Shown: positions 43,504 through 53,022 of the stretch, in pieces
Layout: every line of letters begins with the position of its first letter
Numbering within the stretch: position 1 is the stretch's first letter
Assembly: GCF_900142145.1 (NCBI RefSeq)
Contig: NZ_FQZV01000008.1
Coordinates: forward strand, 35,336 to 99,335
DNA: 64,000 nucleotides
From: Geosporobacter subterraneus DSM 17957
GTDB taxonomy: Bacteria > Bacillota > Clostridia > Peptostreptococcales > Thermotaleaceae
Direction: 5' to 3'
Program-made: the position numbers and the translations under genes
The notes under the pieces: model-generated
What the model saw: the letters and a program-made list of their open reading frames with translations, nothing else
Databases searched by the model: none
What the model was told of the DNA's origin: nothing

Positions 43504-44148
43504 CTACTTTACTTTTTTGATTTTCAAGCATGTCTTTAGCAGATCATTCCTAAAGTCAATGTCAAATTCACTGTAATACTGGCTTTCTCCCCATTGCCGC
43601 ATTGATTCATGTTCCGGGTGCTTAGGGTCATTCCATGCTTCAAGAAATTCTTTATAACCGCCAAGTCCACCTACATCTTCCGGCGGACAAGCTCCTTCGC
43701 CTTCAAGAATTATAGGGTAACCAAACTCATAATCTTCTTTGGTTTTTTCCAATTCAATTTTATGTCTCCAGTAGTCGCCAAAGTCATAAATGTACTCTAG
43801 GGTCTTATATTTTTCTAGATACTTGTCAATTTTGACCGTCTGTGACTGTCTAACGTTTGTTTCAATTATCCTGGCTATAATGCCATAAGGGTCTTCCTTT
43901 TTTGTTGGCTTTTTGTTTTTATACTTGGCAAAGTAAAATTTGAATTCCTCATAGGATTCTTCGTCATTTGTAATTCTGAGTTTCTCCTGCGGGAACTCAA
44001 ACTCATAAAGATGATAATCCCGCCAACCCATTGAAAATTGTATCGTGTCATGCAGGCGTCTGAAGGTAACATCCGCCGGGATAACTACCCTTCTCCATAT
44101 TAGTGGCTCGGAATCAATCAATTCGATTTTTATTTGATAAGCTTTCAT
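43504..44148 (-). CDS. Plasmid pRiA4b ORF-3-family protein
   Basis: 214 residues of the PRiA4_ORF3 family. Recognisable are YQIKIELIDSEPLIWRRVVIPADVTFRRLHDTIQFSMGWRDYHLYEF, YIYDFGDYWRHKIELEK and the C-terminal CPPEDVGGLGGYKEFLEAW. Function unknown. It occurs on plasmids and mobile islands. A GTG at the stop codon of the zinc-ribbon gene or an ATG three codons later (with GGGTGA before it) can serve as start; I take the ATG. It is translationally coupled to the zinc-ribbon gene in one operon. Confidence 0.85.
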   Translation of the reverse strand: MKAYQIKIELIDSEPLIWRRVVIPADVTFRRLHDTIQFSMGWRDYHLYEFEFPQEKLRITNDEESYEEFKFYFAKYKNKKPTKKEDPYGIIARIIETNVRQSQTVKIDKYLEKYKTLEYIYDFGDYWRHKIELEKTKEDYEFGYPIILEGEGACPPEDVGGLGGYKEFLEAWNDPKHPEHESMRQWGESQYYSEFDIDFRNDLLKTCLKIKKVK

Positions 44149-44153
44149 AAGCT

Positions 44154-44726
44154 TCACCCGAATTCCTTTCTGGTTATTTTTTTAATCATCTTGCAGAATT
44201 GCTTCCATTCTTCCGGAAACTTATTGTTGCCATACTTTTTGACGGTTCTCCGGCTAGTAATTATTTCAATGCTCCATTGAGTACCATCACAGACTCCTGG
44301 TTCTATGTATCTGGCTTTCCAATTCAGCAAATCAATTTCTTTTAAACACTTCATAAATTCTTGTGCCGTTTTATTTCGGATGGATCTTGTACTGGTTTCT
44401 TCAGAACCGCCCTCTTTGAACAGCCACATAGTTTTAAGATTTGTAAAATCAATAGTTACATGATAATACCCGCCGAAGTAACCACCCACTGATGCTTTAA
44501 GCCCTCTGATCTGGCCGTATGCGACGTCAAGCACCTGTTCCCGTTTCCACTCATTATTACAATCCTTGCAGTGGTATTCCGGACCGCCTTCTATAATGCA
44601 ACAGCCGCCCAATTTTACTTTTCCGGCTTCCGCTTCCTGAAAAAGCTTAAACCTTGGCATTCCATATACGATTTTAACCGAATTCTTAGACCCGCATTTA
44701 GGGCATTTTATATAATTAACAGCCAC
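44154..44726 (-). CDS. Zinc-ribbon protein of unknown function
   Basis: 190 residues. The N-terminal ~60 residues contain two CxxC pairs (IKCPKCGSKNSVK... YHCKDCNNEWKRE) forming a zinc ribbon. The remainder has no recognised domain. It is immediately downstream of the type III Res gene (about 60 bases) and upstream of, and overlapping, the pRiA4b ORF-3 protein, so it may be part of the R-M transcript. Otherwise not recognised. Confidence 0.65.
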   Translation of the reverse strand: MAVNYIKCPKCGSKNSVKIVYGMPRFKLFQEAEAGKVKLGGCCIIEGGPEYHCKDCNNEWKREQVLDVAYGQIRGLKASVGGYFGGYYHVTIDFTNLKTMWLFKEGGSEETSTRSIRNKTAQEFMKCLKEIDLLNWKARYIEPGVCDGTQWSIEIITSRRTVKKYGNNKFPEEWKQFCKMIKKITRKEFG

Positions 44727-44785
44727 TTTTCCGCACCTCTTTGCTACGATAAACTAATCGCCCCACATTACAAACCTTGTTGAGC

Positions 44786-47700
44786 TCATTTAGCCCCATG
44801 CCTCTCCATGCTCGCCGGTTTTGAACATTCCATACATATCTTGCTCATCATCTTCTCTATGCAATCATCATCCTCCAAAAAAAGCACATTTTTGTCTTCC
44901 AGCTCAACTTTTTTAACGCCATAATGTGTACAAGCATCTGCAGCCGGTGTGCCGGACATGATGAAGGAATTCAAAATAATCTGCTTTTCGGTGCAGGTCG
45001 GCTGCAGTTGGGCTTCTTTTTCCTTGATAACCTTGTAAAACTGTATTTTGGGGTTATTGATGTTCTTTTCAAGCATCATTATGCCCTTAGGATCAATAAA
45101 GGTAATATACTGCTTGTCATCTTCGGCAATCCACATAATAAAGTCCGGGTAAAAATTTCCTGCTTCAAAAAAACCAATACCAGCTTTGCTCTTATTGCGG
45201 AGCAGATACAACCTCTTTTCTATAAAAGCAGATGGATTATCATCGCAATATTTCTTCAGCCTGTCAATAAACAGCTTTTCATCGCTGTTTAGGCTTACAG
45301 GCGAAACCTCGATACGGATTCCTTTATCTATAGAGATAAGGGGAGTGTAAAGGTGGCTGTAAAAATCAAAATAGCGGAAATTCAAATGCTTATCCTCGTA
45401 CTTGCCCAAACGCCTGTTTTTTTCCAAGGCCTCTCTGATTCCCTCAATCAGCTCTGCAAATTCGTCGAATTTCTCTTTGTTAAAAAGAGTAATATTATAC
45501 GCATCGATAAAATTCTTATCACTGGCTTTTAAGTCTCCGTAAACCAGGTGCGGCGCTTCCCACTCTGCCTTATGATATTTAAAAAATCTGTCCAGATAGT
45601 TTTTCAGAAGCATAACACATATATCATTGATTCTGCCGATTTTATCAAAACTGTCGATTTCCATCAGCGCTTTGGGGACAAACAAAGTGTACCAGCCCTT
45701 CAGCTTAAGTATTTCCGGCAATAATGACTTTTCGATGCTGATATTGTAATAAGCCTTTTGGTTTTTGTATTGCAGCAGTTCGGCATAAAGCTTATCCACA
45801 TCTAAGAACGCGATATGATGTGGCTCCAATACAGCTTCGTCCTTTTGATATTTTACATCTTCACTCCTGGTAGAAGTAAGACTTTGGATGGCAGCATTAT
45901 AATCAACCTTGACTTTATTTTTGACCAGGTTGTCCATAAAGTCGTCTGAAGGAGTGGTAAGGATCAGCCGTTTCGACTGCTTTTTGAAATTGATGCCGTC
46001 CTTGACCTTAATCACCTTCAGTTTATCCTTCGCATCATGAAAACGGCTTACTACAGGGAGCTTGAATTCTCTGATGGAGTCATTCAGATCCATATCTTCC
46101 TTTTCAAGATATTCTTTGAATTGTGCCATATAATCGGCTTTTACCCCAAATATAGTTAAGGTTTCTATTTTGTTAATATACCTCGGCACATGGGCAGGGT
46201 AGTCCAGTTTGGAACTGCGCTTGAGACAGTTTCCGTAACCTTTAAGTCTTACCCCCCTGCCAAAAAGCTGGATGGCCTGGGACCCTTCTCCTTTGGCAAA
46301 GTTAATCAGCCCCATGGTGGAAACCCGCCAACTGTTCCACCCTTCCGTAAACTTTTTAGAACCGATAAGTATGTTAATTTTGGAATTTTTATCGTTTATT
46401 TTTTTAAACAGAGACTCGTTCTCAAACTGGTTTTCATCGGTAACAATCCCGGTCTTTCCTTTTTCAATATTCTTAATCAGCTCGCTGTCGCCGCCGGCGC
46501 CAACGTTGATGACCCCAAAAAACTCATTGTCGCTGCCGATCCGCAAGCCGATTTCTCCGCCCAACTGCTTTAAATTTACCAAGTGTAACCTGCCTGTGGA
46601 AGTTGCCTCAAAAACGATTTTTAACACATCGTCATAAACAGATCCAGCATCTCGCTGAAACAGATTTTGCAGATAGGAAAAATCGCCGTAAAACAGCTCC
46701 TGTCCTCTTTCATCAAGGAGCCCGGTATTGTCATCCAGCAGCATTTTGATCCGGCTTACGGCCTTTTCTCTATTTGCCGTAAAGCCGTTAATAAAGGCCA
46801 GGACTTCCTGCACGTCGGTTAATTCGTCCTTGCTGACGGTTTTATTCACGCTGTTGCCCACAAATATTAAGAGTGGCTTTTCAATATTGAAGGGGACAAA
46901 GGCCTCTCTCTCGCTTTGGTAAATTTTCATCTGCTGATAGAAACTGAGTAAACAACCCGTTAAATACAGCTCCTGCTGTTCTCTGGAAAGACTCTCTTTC
47001 AGGTTATAAATACGGTATTCCTTGCCATAGCCGTCGTTATAGAAGTACTTATAGGAATAGTCAAATATAATGGCCTTGCCGTACTGATGAGCAAGAGCCT
47101 CAGCTTCCGATTTTGTTTTTTCCTCCTTGATCGCCTGCTTAAAAGTCGCTGAGTACTCGAAAGAAAACCCGTTCTCTGACAACCGGCTGCGAAAATCGTA
47201 CCACACATTCCCGGAGAGACCTTTGTGCCCTTCATCAACCAGGACAAGGTTGTTCTGCTCAAAACTGTCCACAGAAACAGTCTTCACCTTCCCCTGCTCT
47301 TCCAGCTTGTTTATGTCGATAACCAGCACTTCGTCTTTTTCCTGCAGAGTATCCTTTTCAAAGAGGCGGCAGCGGATGCCTGAAAGCTTCATTTCCTCAA
47401 TATGCTGGTGGGATAAACCTTCATTAGGTGTAAGAAGAATAATTTTATTTAGGGTCAAGCTTTTGTTATATTCCTGTGCCCTCTTAAAGTAATGTTGGAA
47501 TTGCAGGATATTAGCATGCATGATTAACGTCTTGCCGCTACCTGTAGCACACATAAAGGCCAGCTTGTTCAAGCTGTCCGGTGTATAATCCGAAATTGTT
47601 TCTCCATCGCTTCCAGAATTGAATTCATGCAGGAAATTATTTAAGTCGGCAACAAAGTTCTCCCTATCCAGGAAGTACCTATCAAGATACATCTCGGTAA

Positions 47701-48031
47701 AAAGAAGGGCAAGATACTGGAAATATTTGAGGGTAAGCCCGCCCCGGCCCTCGCCGATATGCTGGACATAACGGAAGATGTTTTCATCATATTCCTTCAG
47801 CTTGTCCTTATTTAAAAAGCCCAGCTTAACATACTTGCGTACTATAAATTCATGGAAATAGGAGGTGTTCTCTTCGTTATACCCTTCCAAATCGGCAGAC
47901 CGCATGTCTTCCGCCAGTTCCCTGAAATCTCTTTTGCCAAAGAGGAAAAGGAAGTATTTGTTGAGCACCAGGCAGTCATTGAGATTGATGGCTTTATTTG
48001 CTTTCTTGGTCCTTTTTGCCCCCATCATCAC
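44786..48031 (-). CDS. Type III restriction-modification, Res subunit
   Basis: 1081 residues. Superfamily 2 helicase motifs: Walker A LAFMCATGSGKTLIM near residue 165, DEGH box LVLVDEGHKG near 265, motif III-like EYSATFK and motif VI-like QLFGRGVRLKG. The C-terminus has a PD-(D/E)xK endonuclease pattern, FYPDFIMWIAEDDKQYITFIDPKG near residues 960-980. With the methylase Mod (overlapping by 4 bases, ATGA), it should form the type III complex that translocates and cuts DNA between two unmethylated sites. All hallmark residues are visible. Confidence 0.9.
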   Translation of the reverse strand: MMMGAKRTKKANKAINLNDCLVLNKYFLFLFGKRDFRELAEDMRSADLEGYNEENTSYFHEFIVRKYVKLGFLNKDKLKEYDENIFRYVQHIGEGRGGLTLKYFQYLALLFTEMYLDRYFLDRENFVADLNNFLHEFNSGSDGETISDYTPDSLNKLAFMCATGSGKTLIMHANILQFQHYFKRAQEYNKSLTLNKIILLTPNEGLSHQHIEEMKLSGIRCRLFEKDTLQEKDEVLVIDINKLEEQGKVKTVSVDSFEQNNLVLVDEGHKGLSGNVWYDFRSRLSENGFSFEYSATFKQAIKEEKTKSEAEALAHQYGKAIIFDYSYKYFYNDGYGKEYRIYNLKESLSREQQELYLTGCLLSFYQQMKIYQSEREAFVPFNIEKPLLIFVGNSVNKTVSKDELTDVQEVLAFINGFTANREKAVSRIKMLLDDNTGLLDERGQELFYGDFSYLQNLFQRDAGSVYDDVLKIVFEATSTGRLHLVNLKQLGGEIGLRIGSDNEFFGVINVGAGGDSELIKNIEKGKTGIVTDENQFENESLFKKINDKNSKINILIGSKKFTEGWNSWRVSTMGLINFAKGEGSQAIQLFGRGVRLKGYGNCLKRSSKLDYPAHVPRYINKIETLTIFGVKADYMAQFKEYLEKEDMDLNDSIREFKLPVVSRFHDAKDKLKVIKVKDGINFKKQSKRLILTTPSDDFMDNLVKNKVKVDYNAAIQSLTSTRSEDVKYQKDEAVLEPHHIAFLDVDKLYAELLQYKNQKAYYNISIEKSLLPEILKLKGWYTLFVPKALMEIDSFDKIGRINDICVMLLKNYLDRFFKYHKAEWEAPHLVYGDLKASDKNFIDAYNITLFNKEKFDEFAELIEGIREALEKNRRLGKYEDKHLNFRYFDFYSHLYTPLISIDKGIRIEVSPVSLNSDEKLFIDRLKKYCDDNPSAFIEKRLYLLRNKSKAGIGFFEAGNFYPDFIMWIAEDDKQYITFIDPKGIMMLEKNINNPKIQFYKVIKEKEAQLQPTCTEKQIILNSFIMSGTPAADACTHYGVKKVELEDKNVLFLEDDDCIEKMMSKICMECSKPASMERHGAK

Positions 48032-51000
48032 ACCCCCTCGAACATTCTCTTTTTAAATTCAAGCTCGATTAAATGGACCTTCCACTGCTCTTTTTCGCCC
48101 TTGAGGTTTTCCAGATTGTTATCTCCATTGACATAGATGAGGCTAAACTCCATGCACCCGGATTCCGCGCGGTATTTCAAGAAGAAAGCGTCCAGAGCAG
48201 CGTTGTCGGCTGTTAGATCTTCGGTAAGATTACGCCAGATGACAAGGGCATTATCCCCATTGGGCATAATGCCTTCCACTGTTTTAAAGATATACTTTCC
48301 TTCCTTGTCTTCTGTGAGCATTACTGCATTTTCATATTCACCCTTAGGATCAGGGACGGCATTAAAACGGGCAGCAGCTTTTTGTCTCGTAACAGCAAGG
48401 CCAAGGAGGTAATTAAAGGTTTCCACCAAATCAATGGTTGTTTCTTTTGTCTCGTTGTTCTCGGCAATTTTCATTTTATAGGCAAAAGGCTCCTTAAAGC
48501 GGTCAAGGTTTAAGAGGCTGCCCCTGCTTTCAATGTCCAGCATATAGGATACAAGGTACTCGTTAAAGAAGCTTGCGTCCATCCTTAGCTGCTTCTCCTG
48601 CTCAGGCGTGCGGCTAAGCTCGATATTATTCAATGTATCCTCGTAGCTTTCCAGACGGATGTATTTAAAAATCTGTGAAACACCGGTATTTCTGTTTTGT
48701 GGCTTGCCGTCCTTCCAATCTTTAGCGTAAACAACCTTTTTAATCCTCGGCTTGGTAACTGTGTTGAAATAATTGCCCATTTCCACAAGGATATACTTAC
48801 GATTGCCTCCGTCTTCGCGGTTGAGATTTATAACTGCGTGACCTGTTGTGCCGGAGCCGGCGAAGTAATCGAGGATTATGGATTCTTCTTCTGAAATAAG
48901 AAATAGGGCATCATATACTGTGTATAATGATTTTGGATAACTAAAATGGTTTCCTAATCCAAACATGTTTCTTAAAAGCATTATCCCATGACTTGAGGCA
49001 TCGTATTTAGAATCAGCCCAAATCGTTTTAGGCTTTTTCCCAGCCCCTTCCAATCTTCGTTTCTTGAATATTTTATAATCTTGACCATCTTTTTTTACAA
49101 CCAACTCAGTCTTACATCTTTCCAGAAATGTTTCCCTTCCCCAACGCCAAGTTTTTTCCTCCCCCTTAGAATTTATAGGAAGTAATTCTATCCAGCCATC
49201 TTTTTTCTCTAAAGATAGTTCATTAGATTCTGGATTATAGTATATTGGATAGAACAAATTTGGCCTTTCAAAGCGATATGAATTATTTCCTGTTCTAATA
49301 TAAGGTACTGTACTGTAATTCGAAATTCCATCTGTCTTATTATAAACAGAAATATCACTTTCACTTAGCTCAAATAAACCTATCTCAGCAGTACCTATAT
49401 TTTTAGCAAACACCGTCATATATTCATGGGAAGTACCAAAAAACTTATCATCGTTTCTCCCTCTTGGATTATGTACTATTCCTATATTAGCAATAAAATT
49501 ATCTTCTCCGAAAACAGTTTCAAATAATAACAAAGAATGTTTTAGTTCGTAATCATCAATGGCAAATTCAATAATGCCATTTTCTGACATTAATGTCTTT
49601 ACTTTTATTAATCCATTAAAAATCATTGAGTTCCAAGATGAATGTTTGAACCCATTTTTATACATAATCTCACTTGACTTTGCATTATACGGTGGGTCAA
49701 TGTAAACACAATCAATCTTTTCCCGATACTTCTCCTGTAATAAATTCAATGCCTGAAAATTCTCACTGTGTATTAACAGACCGTTTATTTCCTCATCTAA
49801 ATTTTCAATGCTGGCAACCAGCCTCTCCTTGAATTCTGTTGTAAAATGCTTTGTATCCAGCACTAGGTTTTTATTCTGTTTTAAGAAATCCACGGTCAGC
49901 GGATTGGAATAAGCCACTGTCATCAAGTCCCCGGCAATCTCATCGATGGAATACAGTTCCACCCATTCCTGCCGTTGTGCATCATTGGCAGCGATTTCAG
50001 GATAGAAACTCTCGTCAATTTTATCAAGGGTGATACACCAGTTTGTCTCAACCACAAACTTTTTCTTAAGCCACAGCTTTTTCTGAAAGTCCTCTATTTG
50101 TGCCAAAAAGTCAATAATGATGCGGCCTACCTTTTTAATGGCCTTCACCTTAGCCAGGTAGGCATTTGCTTTCACTTCATTGTCGGTATCCAGGTCGTCC
50201 AGGTGCATGATCTCGGCTTTTATGTAAAAATCCAGTTCCCTGTTCAAGAAACCGCGCAAATCTTTATGAATAAAATAATCGAAGGTGTTCTTGGCAACAT
50301 AGGTTTCCAGGTGCTTTTCCAGAATTGTGCGGGTCTTATTTTTATCTGTTGGGGCAAGGCTATTTATGGCCCAGACAAAGTGCTTTAAGTCGGTATTTTC
50401 TGAAACGACGCCTTTAATTTTATCAACGGCGGATTTATTTAATTTAGTATTATCTTTCAGCTTGTTTACGCTATCCTGCTCACTTGCAGGAACACGATAT
50501 TCAAATTTTATTGTAAGCTCATTACCCTCCGCTTCCAGGAAGTTTCCATCCAGCAGGATAAATTGACGCTTCTTGTCATCACTTTCTTTGTTGTTATTTT
50601 GCTCGGTATTGGCGTCAACCAGCTTAAAATGAATCGTATACTTTTCTCCCTGTACATCTACCTTAAAGGAATAATCCCTGAAGTTTTCGCTGGTTTTGAT
50701 ATAGTATTGGTCATGGTTGGCCCAGTAAAGCTTTACTTCTTCCCCCTCATAGGGGATAGCATAAACCCCTTCTTTATAGCGGCGTTTGCTGATGAAATCT
50801 CCTTCATCATAGTAACGGCTGAAAAAGTTATATAAAGCTGAATAAACATCACTTTCCAGCTCGGCAACTCCTGTGCCGGAGGATAGCTGCGCCTTATATT
50901 CGGCATATTCTTCTCTCAGCTTGCTGTCCTCTACCTTAACCCCTACGCTTTCACACTGTTTCTCAATTTCTTCAATACGCTTTCTTACCTGGCTGTTGTC

Positions 51001-51177
51001 GGTAGCATATTTCGATAGTATGGAATTAACTTCACTGGCAAGAGTATTTTCAATGAAGTTATTGATCTCATTTTTTCGGATATTCATGATGCGGTATATG
51101 CCAAAGTCAAGATCTGATTTCTCCAACTCAAACATGTCCCTTAAAAGTTTGGTAAAGCGTTGCAGTTTTTCGCTCAT
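48028..51177 (-). CDS. Type III restriction-modification, Mod methyltransferase
   Basis: 1049 residues, longer than common Mod proteins (~650). The DPPY methyltransferase motif (CVYIDPPYNAKSSEI) lies near residue 493, and the SAM-binding motif DYFAGSGTTGHAVINLN near 772, in the order typical of the beta class. The long N-terminal region (~1-460) and the C-terminal region probably hold the target-recognition and oligomerisation parts. N6-adenine methylation is expected from family. Its start overlaps the HTH gene and its end overlaps Res by 4 bases each, so it is one tightly coupled operon. The recognition sequence is not predictable. Confidence 0.9.
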   Translation of the reverse strand: MSEKLQRFTKLLRDMFELEKSDLDFGIYRIMNIRKNEINNFIENTLASEVNSILSKYATDNSQVRKRIEEIEKQCESVGVKVEDSKLREEYAEYKAQLSSGTGVAELESDVYSALYNFFSRYYDEGDFISKRRYKEGVYAIPYEGEEVKLYWANHDQYYIKTSENFRDYSFKVDVQGEKYTIHFKLVDANTEQNNNKESDDKKRQFILLDGNFLEAEGNELTIKFEYRVPASEQDSVNKLKDNTKLNKSAVDKIKGVVSENTDLKHFVWAINSLAPTDKNKTRTILEKHLETYVAKNTFDYFIHKDLRGFLNRELDFYIKAEIMHLDDLDTDNEVKANAYLAKVKAIKKVGRIIIDFLAQIEDFQKKLWLKKKFVVETNWCITLDKIDESFYPEIAANDAQRQEWVELYSIDEIAGDLMTVAYSNPLTVDFLKQNKNLVLDTKHFTTEFKERLVASIENLDEEINGLLIHSENFQALNLLQEKYREKIDCVYIDPPYNAKSSEIMYKNGFKHSSWNSMIFNGLIKVKTLMSENGIIEFAIDDYELKHSLLLFETVFGEDNFIANIGIVHNPRGRNDDKFFGTSHEYMTVFAKNIGTAEIGLFELSESDISVYNKTDGISNYSTVPYIRTGNNSYRFERPNLFYPIYYNPESNELSLEKKDGWIELLPINSKGEEKTWRWGRETFLERCKTELVVKKDGQDYKIFKKRRLEGAGKKPKTIWADSKYDASSHGIMLLRNMFGLGNHFSYPKSLYTVYDALFLISEEESIILDYFAGSGTTGHAVINLNREDGGNRKYILVEMGNYFNTVTKPRIKKVVYAKDWKDGKPQNRNTGVSQIFKYIRLESYEDTLNNIELSRTPEQEKQLRMDASFFNEYLVSYMLDIESRGSLLNLDRFKEPFAYKMKIAENNETKETTIDLVETFNYLLGLAVTRQKAAARFNAVPDPKGEYENAVMLTEDKEGKYIFKTVEGIMPNGDNALVIWRNLTEDLTADNAALDAFFLKYRAESGCMEFSLIYVNGDNNLENLKGEKEQWKVHLIELEFKKRMFEGV

Positions 51178-51398
51178 TGCCTAACCCCTCCTGTCCTAGC
51201 ATCTATCTTCTTTTCATTAGTCCTGGTTTCTTCTCTTTTAAACCTTGCATCTGCTGGTTTTGGGGCATCTTTAGGAATTGCCCATACCCAGCCAAGGCGC
51301 TTGGCTCCATCAACTCTGCCCTGTTCACACAGAACCTGTACCCGCCGTTGGGATATGCCCCATTTTTCAGCAGCTTCTTTCGCAGTAATATATTCCAT
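51174..51398 (-). CDS. HTH protein (excisionase/MerR-like) leading the type III R-M operon
   Basis: 74 residues: EYITAKEAAEKWGISQRRVQVLCEQGRVDGAKRLGWVWAIPKDAPKPADARFK. It has the winged-helix arrangement of an excisionase-type HTH, with a Lys/Arg-rich tail. It lies directly upstream of mod and overlaps its start by 4 bases. Such small HTH proteins often precede type III R-M operons and probably regulate them (an inference). AGGTGA-type ribosome sequence precedes the ATG. Confidence 0.75.
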   Translation of the reverse strand: MEYITAKEAAEKWGISQRRVQVLCEQGRVDGAKRLGWVWAIPKDAPKPADARFKREETRTNEKKIDARTGGVRQ

Positions 51399-51569
51399 TT
51401 CTCATCACCTGTCCATTACCCATTCCTCACTATTGCCCTCTTTCATACGTTCAAGAACTACTGAATTTTCCATTCTTTGGAGATTATAAAAATCCAGTAT
51501 GCATCTTATTAAAGAATTCACTTGCTTCAAATAAACACCCCTTCTTCTTGCCATCCAAAACTTTTCTAC

Positions 51570-52610
51570 TTATTCCAAACCATCATCTTCAGCAGCGCTG
51601 GTAGACTTCGTTTCAATGGATTTCACTGTTGTCCGTTTAGCAATATATCCCCTGTAAACAGTTTTTTTATCTTCATCCTCAACTTTTAGAGGTACATATT
51701 CGACCTGGTACCAGTACCGTTCTTCGCTAATTATCGTGACGATTTCATTTTTTGTAACGGTATATACAATTGGAGCTGTTTTAGAAGGTTCTTCTCTTAT
51801 TGCTGCTTTATCTGAAACGACGGTAGCCTGATGCACAAAACCGGCTATCGTTACTATTCCACTTATTATGGTAATTATCGTAACAATTGCTTGTAAAACC
51901 CGCATAACTATAGGATTTTTTTCCTGCCATTTTATTATTGCTGCATTTAGTCGTTGCTGCCAGTTTGAAGAAGAATAAATCTCTGTAATATCATTTGCAA
52001 GCTCTTCCTCTTCGATAGAGGTTAAAGATACCTCATCAATTTCACTATCAAAATCGTTGAATAACTGAGAATACTCACCTTCAGGAAATAAGTTTCCTAA
52101 CAAATTGTTATAAGCAGAGGTATTTATTATGTTTTGGAAAAGGTTTTGATAAGTATTTAATGAATCTATAATGGACGACAGCCTGCTGTTATTAAAATTA
52201 ATCCTCTCAAGGATTGCTATAGAATTCTCAAACATACTGCCTAAACGCTTAGGCATAATGCCTTCAATCCTATTTGCATAAAGAATTGCCTCTCTGATTG
52301 CAGGCGTATTGACAATATCTAAAACTCTTTGTACTTCAGAAAAAACCGCAGCATTAGGCAATACAAGCTTTTCAATACGCGGGAAGAGTTTGTCCATTTT
52401 CTCTGCATATGAAAATGCAGAAGCAAATTCTGTGCTTTTAAAAAGATTGGCAATATAGTCTTGCTGTTGAAGCAACCGACTAATAGGCGTCTCAAACATG
52501 GTTGCTATATTAAGCCTTGATGCTATTGCTGTCAAGCTACTGATTCTATCCATTTGTTCCATATATCTATTCATCGTCCTGAATGGCTTCTCTAACTTAT
52601 TTTTTGACAT
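51570..52610 (-). CDS. Membrane-anchored SH3-like protein of unknown function
   Basis: About 346 residues, from MSKNKLEKPFRTMNRY. The N-terminal two thirds are a long helical region with no recognised domain. A single transmembrane helix (VMRVLQAIVTIITIISGIVTIAGFV) lies about two thirds along. After it comes an SH3-type domain (AIREEPSKTAPIVYTVTKNEIVTIISEERYWYQVEYVPLKV...YRGYIAKRTTVKSI), which is either extracellular or cytoplasmic. A start upstream (MQMPSCK) exists but has no ribosome site. It is separate from the R-M operon by 170 bases. I do not recognise it; a role in defence or in wall sensing is open. Confidence 0.6.
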   Translation of the reverse strand: MSKNKLEKPFRTMNRYMEQMDRISSLTAIASRLNIATMFETPISRLLQQQDYIANLFKSTEFASAFSYAEKMDKLFPRIEKLVLPNAAVFSEVQRVLDIVNTPAIREAILYANRIEGIMPKRLGSMFENSIAILERINFNNSRLSSIIDSLNTYQNLFQNIINTSAYNNLLGNLFPEGEYSQLFNDFDSEIDEVSLTSIEEEELANDITEIYSSSNWQQRLNAAIIKWQEKNPIVMRVLQAIVTIITIISGIVTIAGFVHQATVVSDKAAIREEPSKTAPIVYTVTKNEIVTIISEERYWYQVEYVPLKVEDEDKKTVYRGYIAKRTTVKSIETKSTSAAEDDGLE

Positions 52611-53022
52611 TTCTACCGAAAGCCCCCCACCTAATCGCAAACCGTTCTGATTCAACTTACAGCTAGGCATTTGCATTCTGTTTTAACCAATATATCCCAT
52701 TGACATATCTCTTAAAAGTTATAATCATACAAAATATATTATATTCGAAACTACGAATAATGGCAAGTATTCCCTTCATAATTGAAGAAAATTTTCAATT
52801 GGTTTCTTTCCATCAATGGAAATATATCTAACTATAACTATGCCCGTAAGCTCATAAAGCCTTGCATAGCAAGACTTTATAAGCTCAAAATAGATATACT
52901 GAACTAGCTGCAATCGTTTTTCCCCGTCTACGGCCTAAAATGAATGAGTATACTGACAACTATCCTGGTTTTCTTCCACCGCCGATTTGCTTAATGCACT
53001 CACTTCATAATTTGCTTTACTG
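52611..53022. other. Intergenic region, no gene seen
   Basis: About 410 bases between the SH3 protein and the RadC-like gene. AT-rich with no convincing gene or terminator. Confidence 0.45.
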
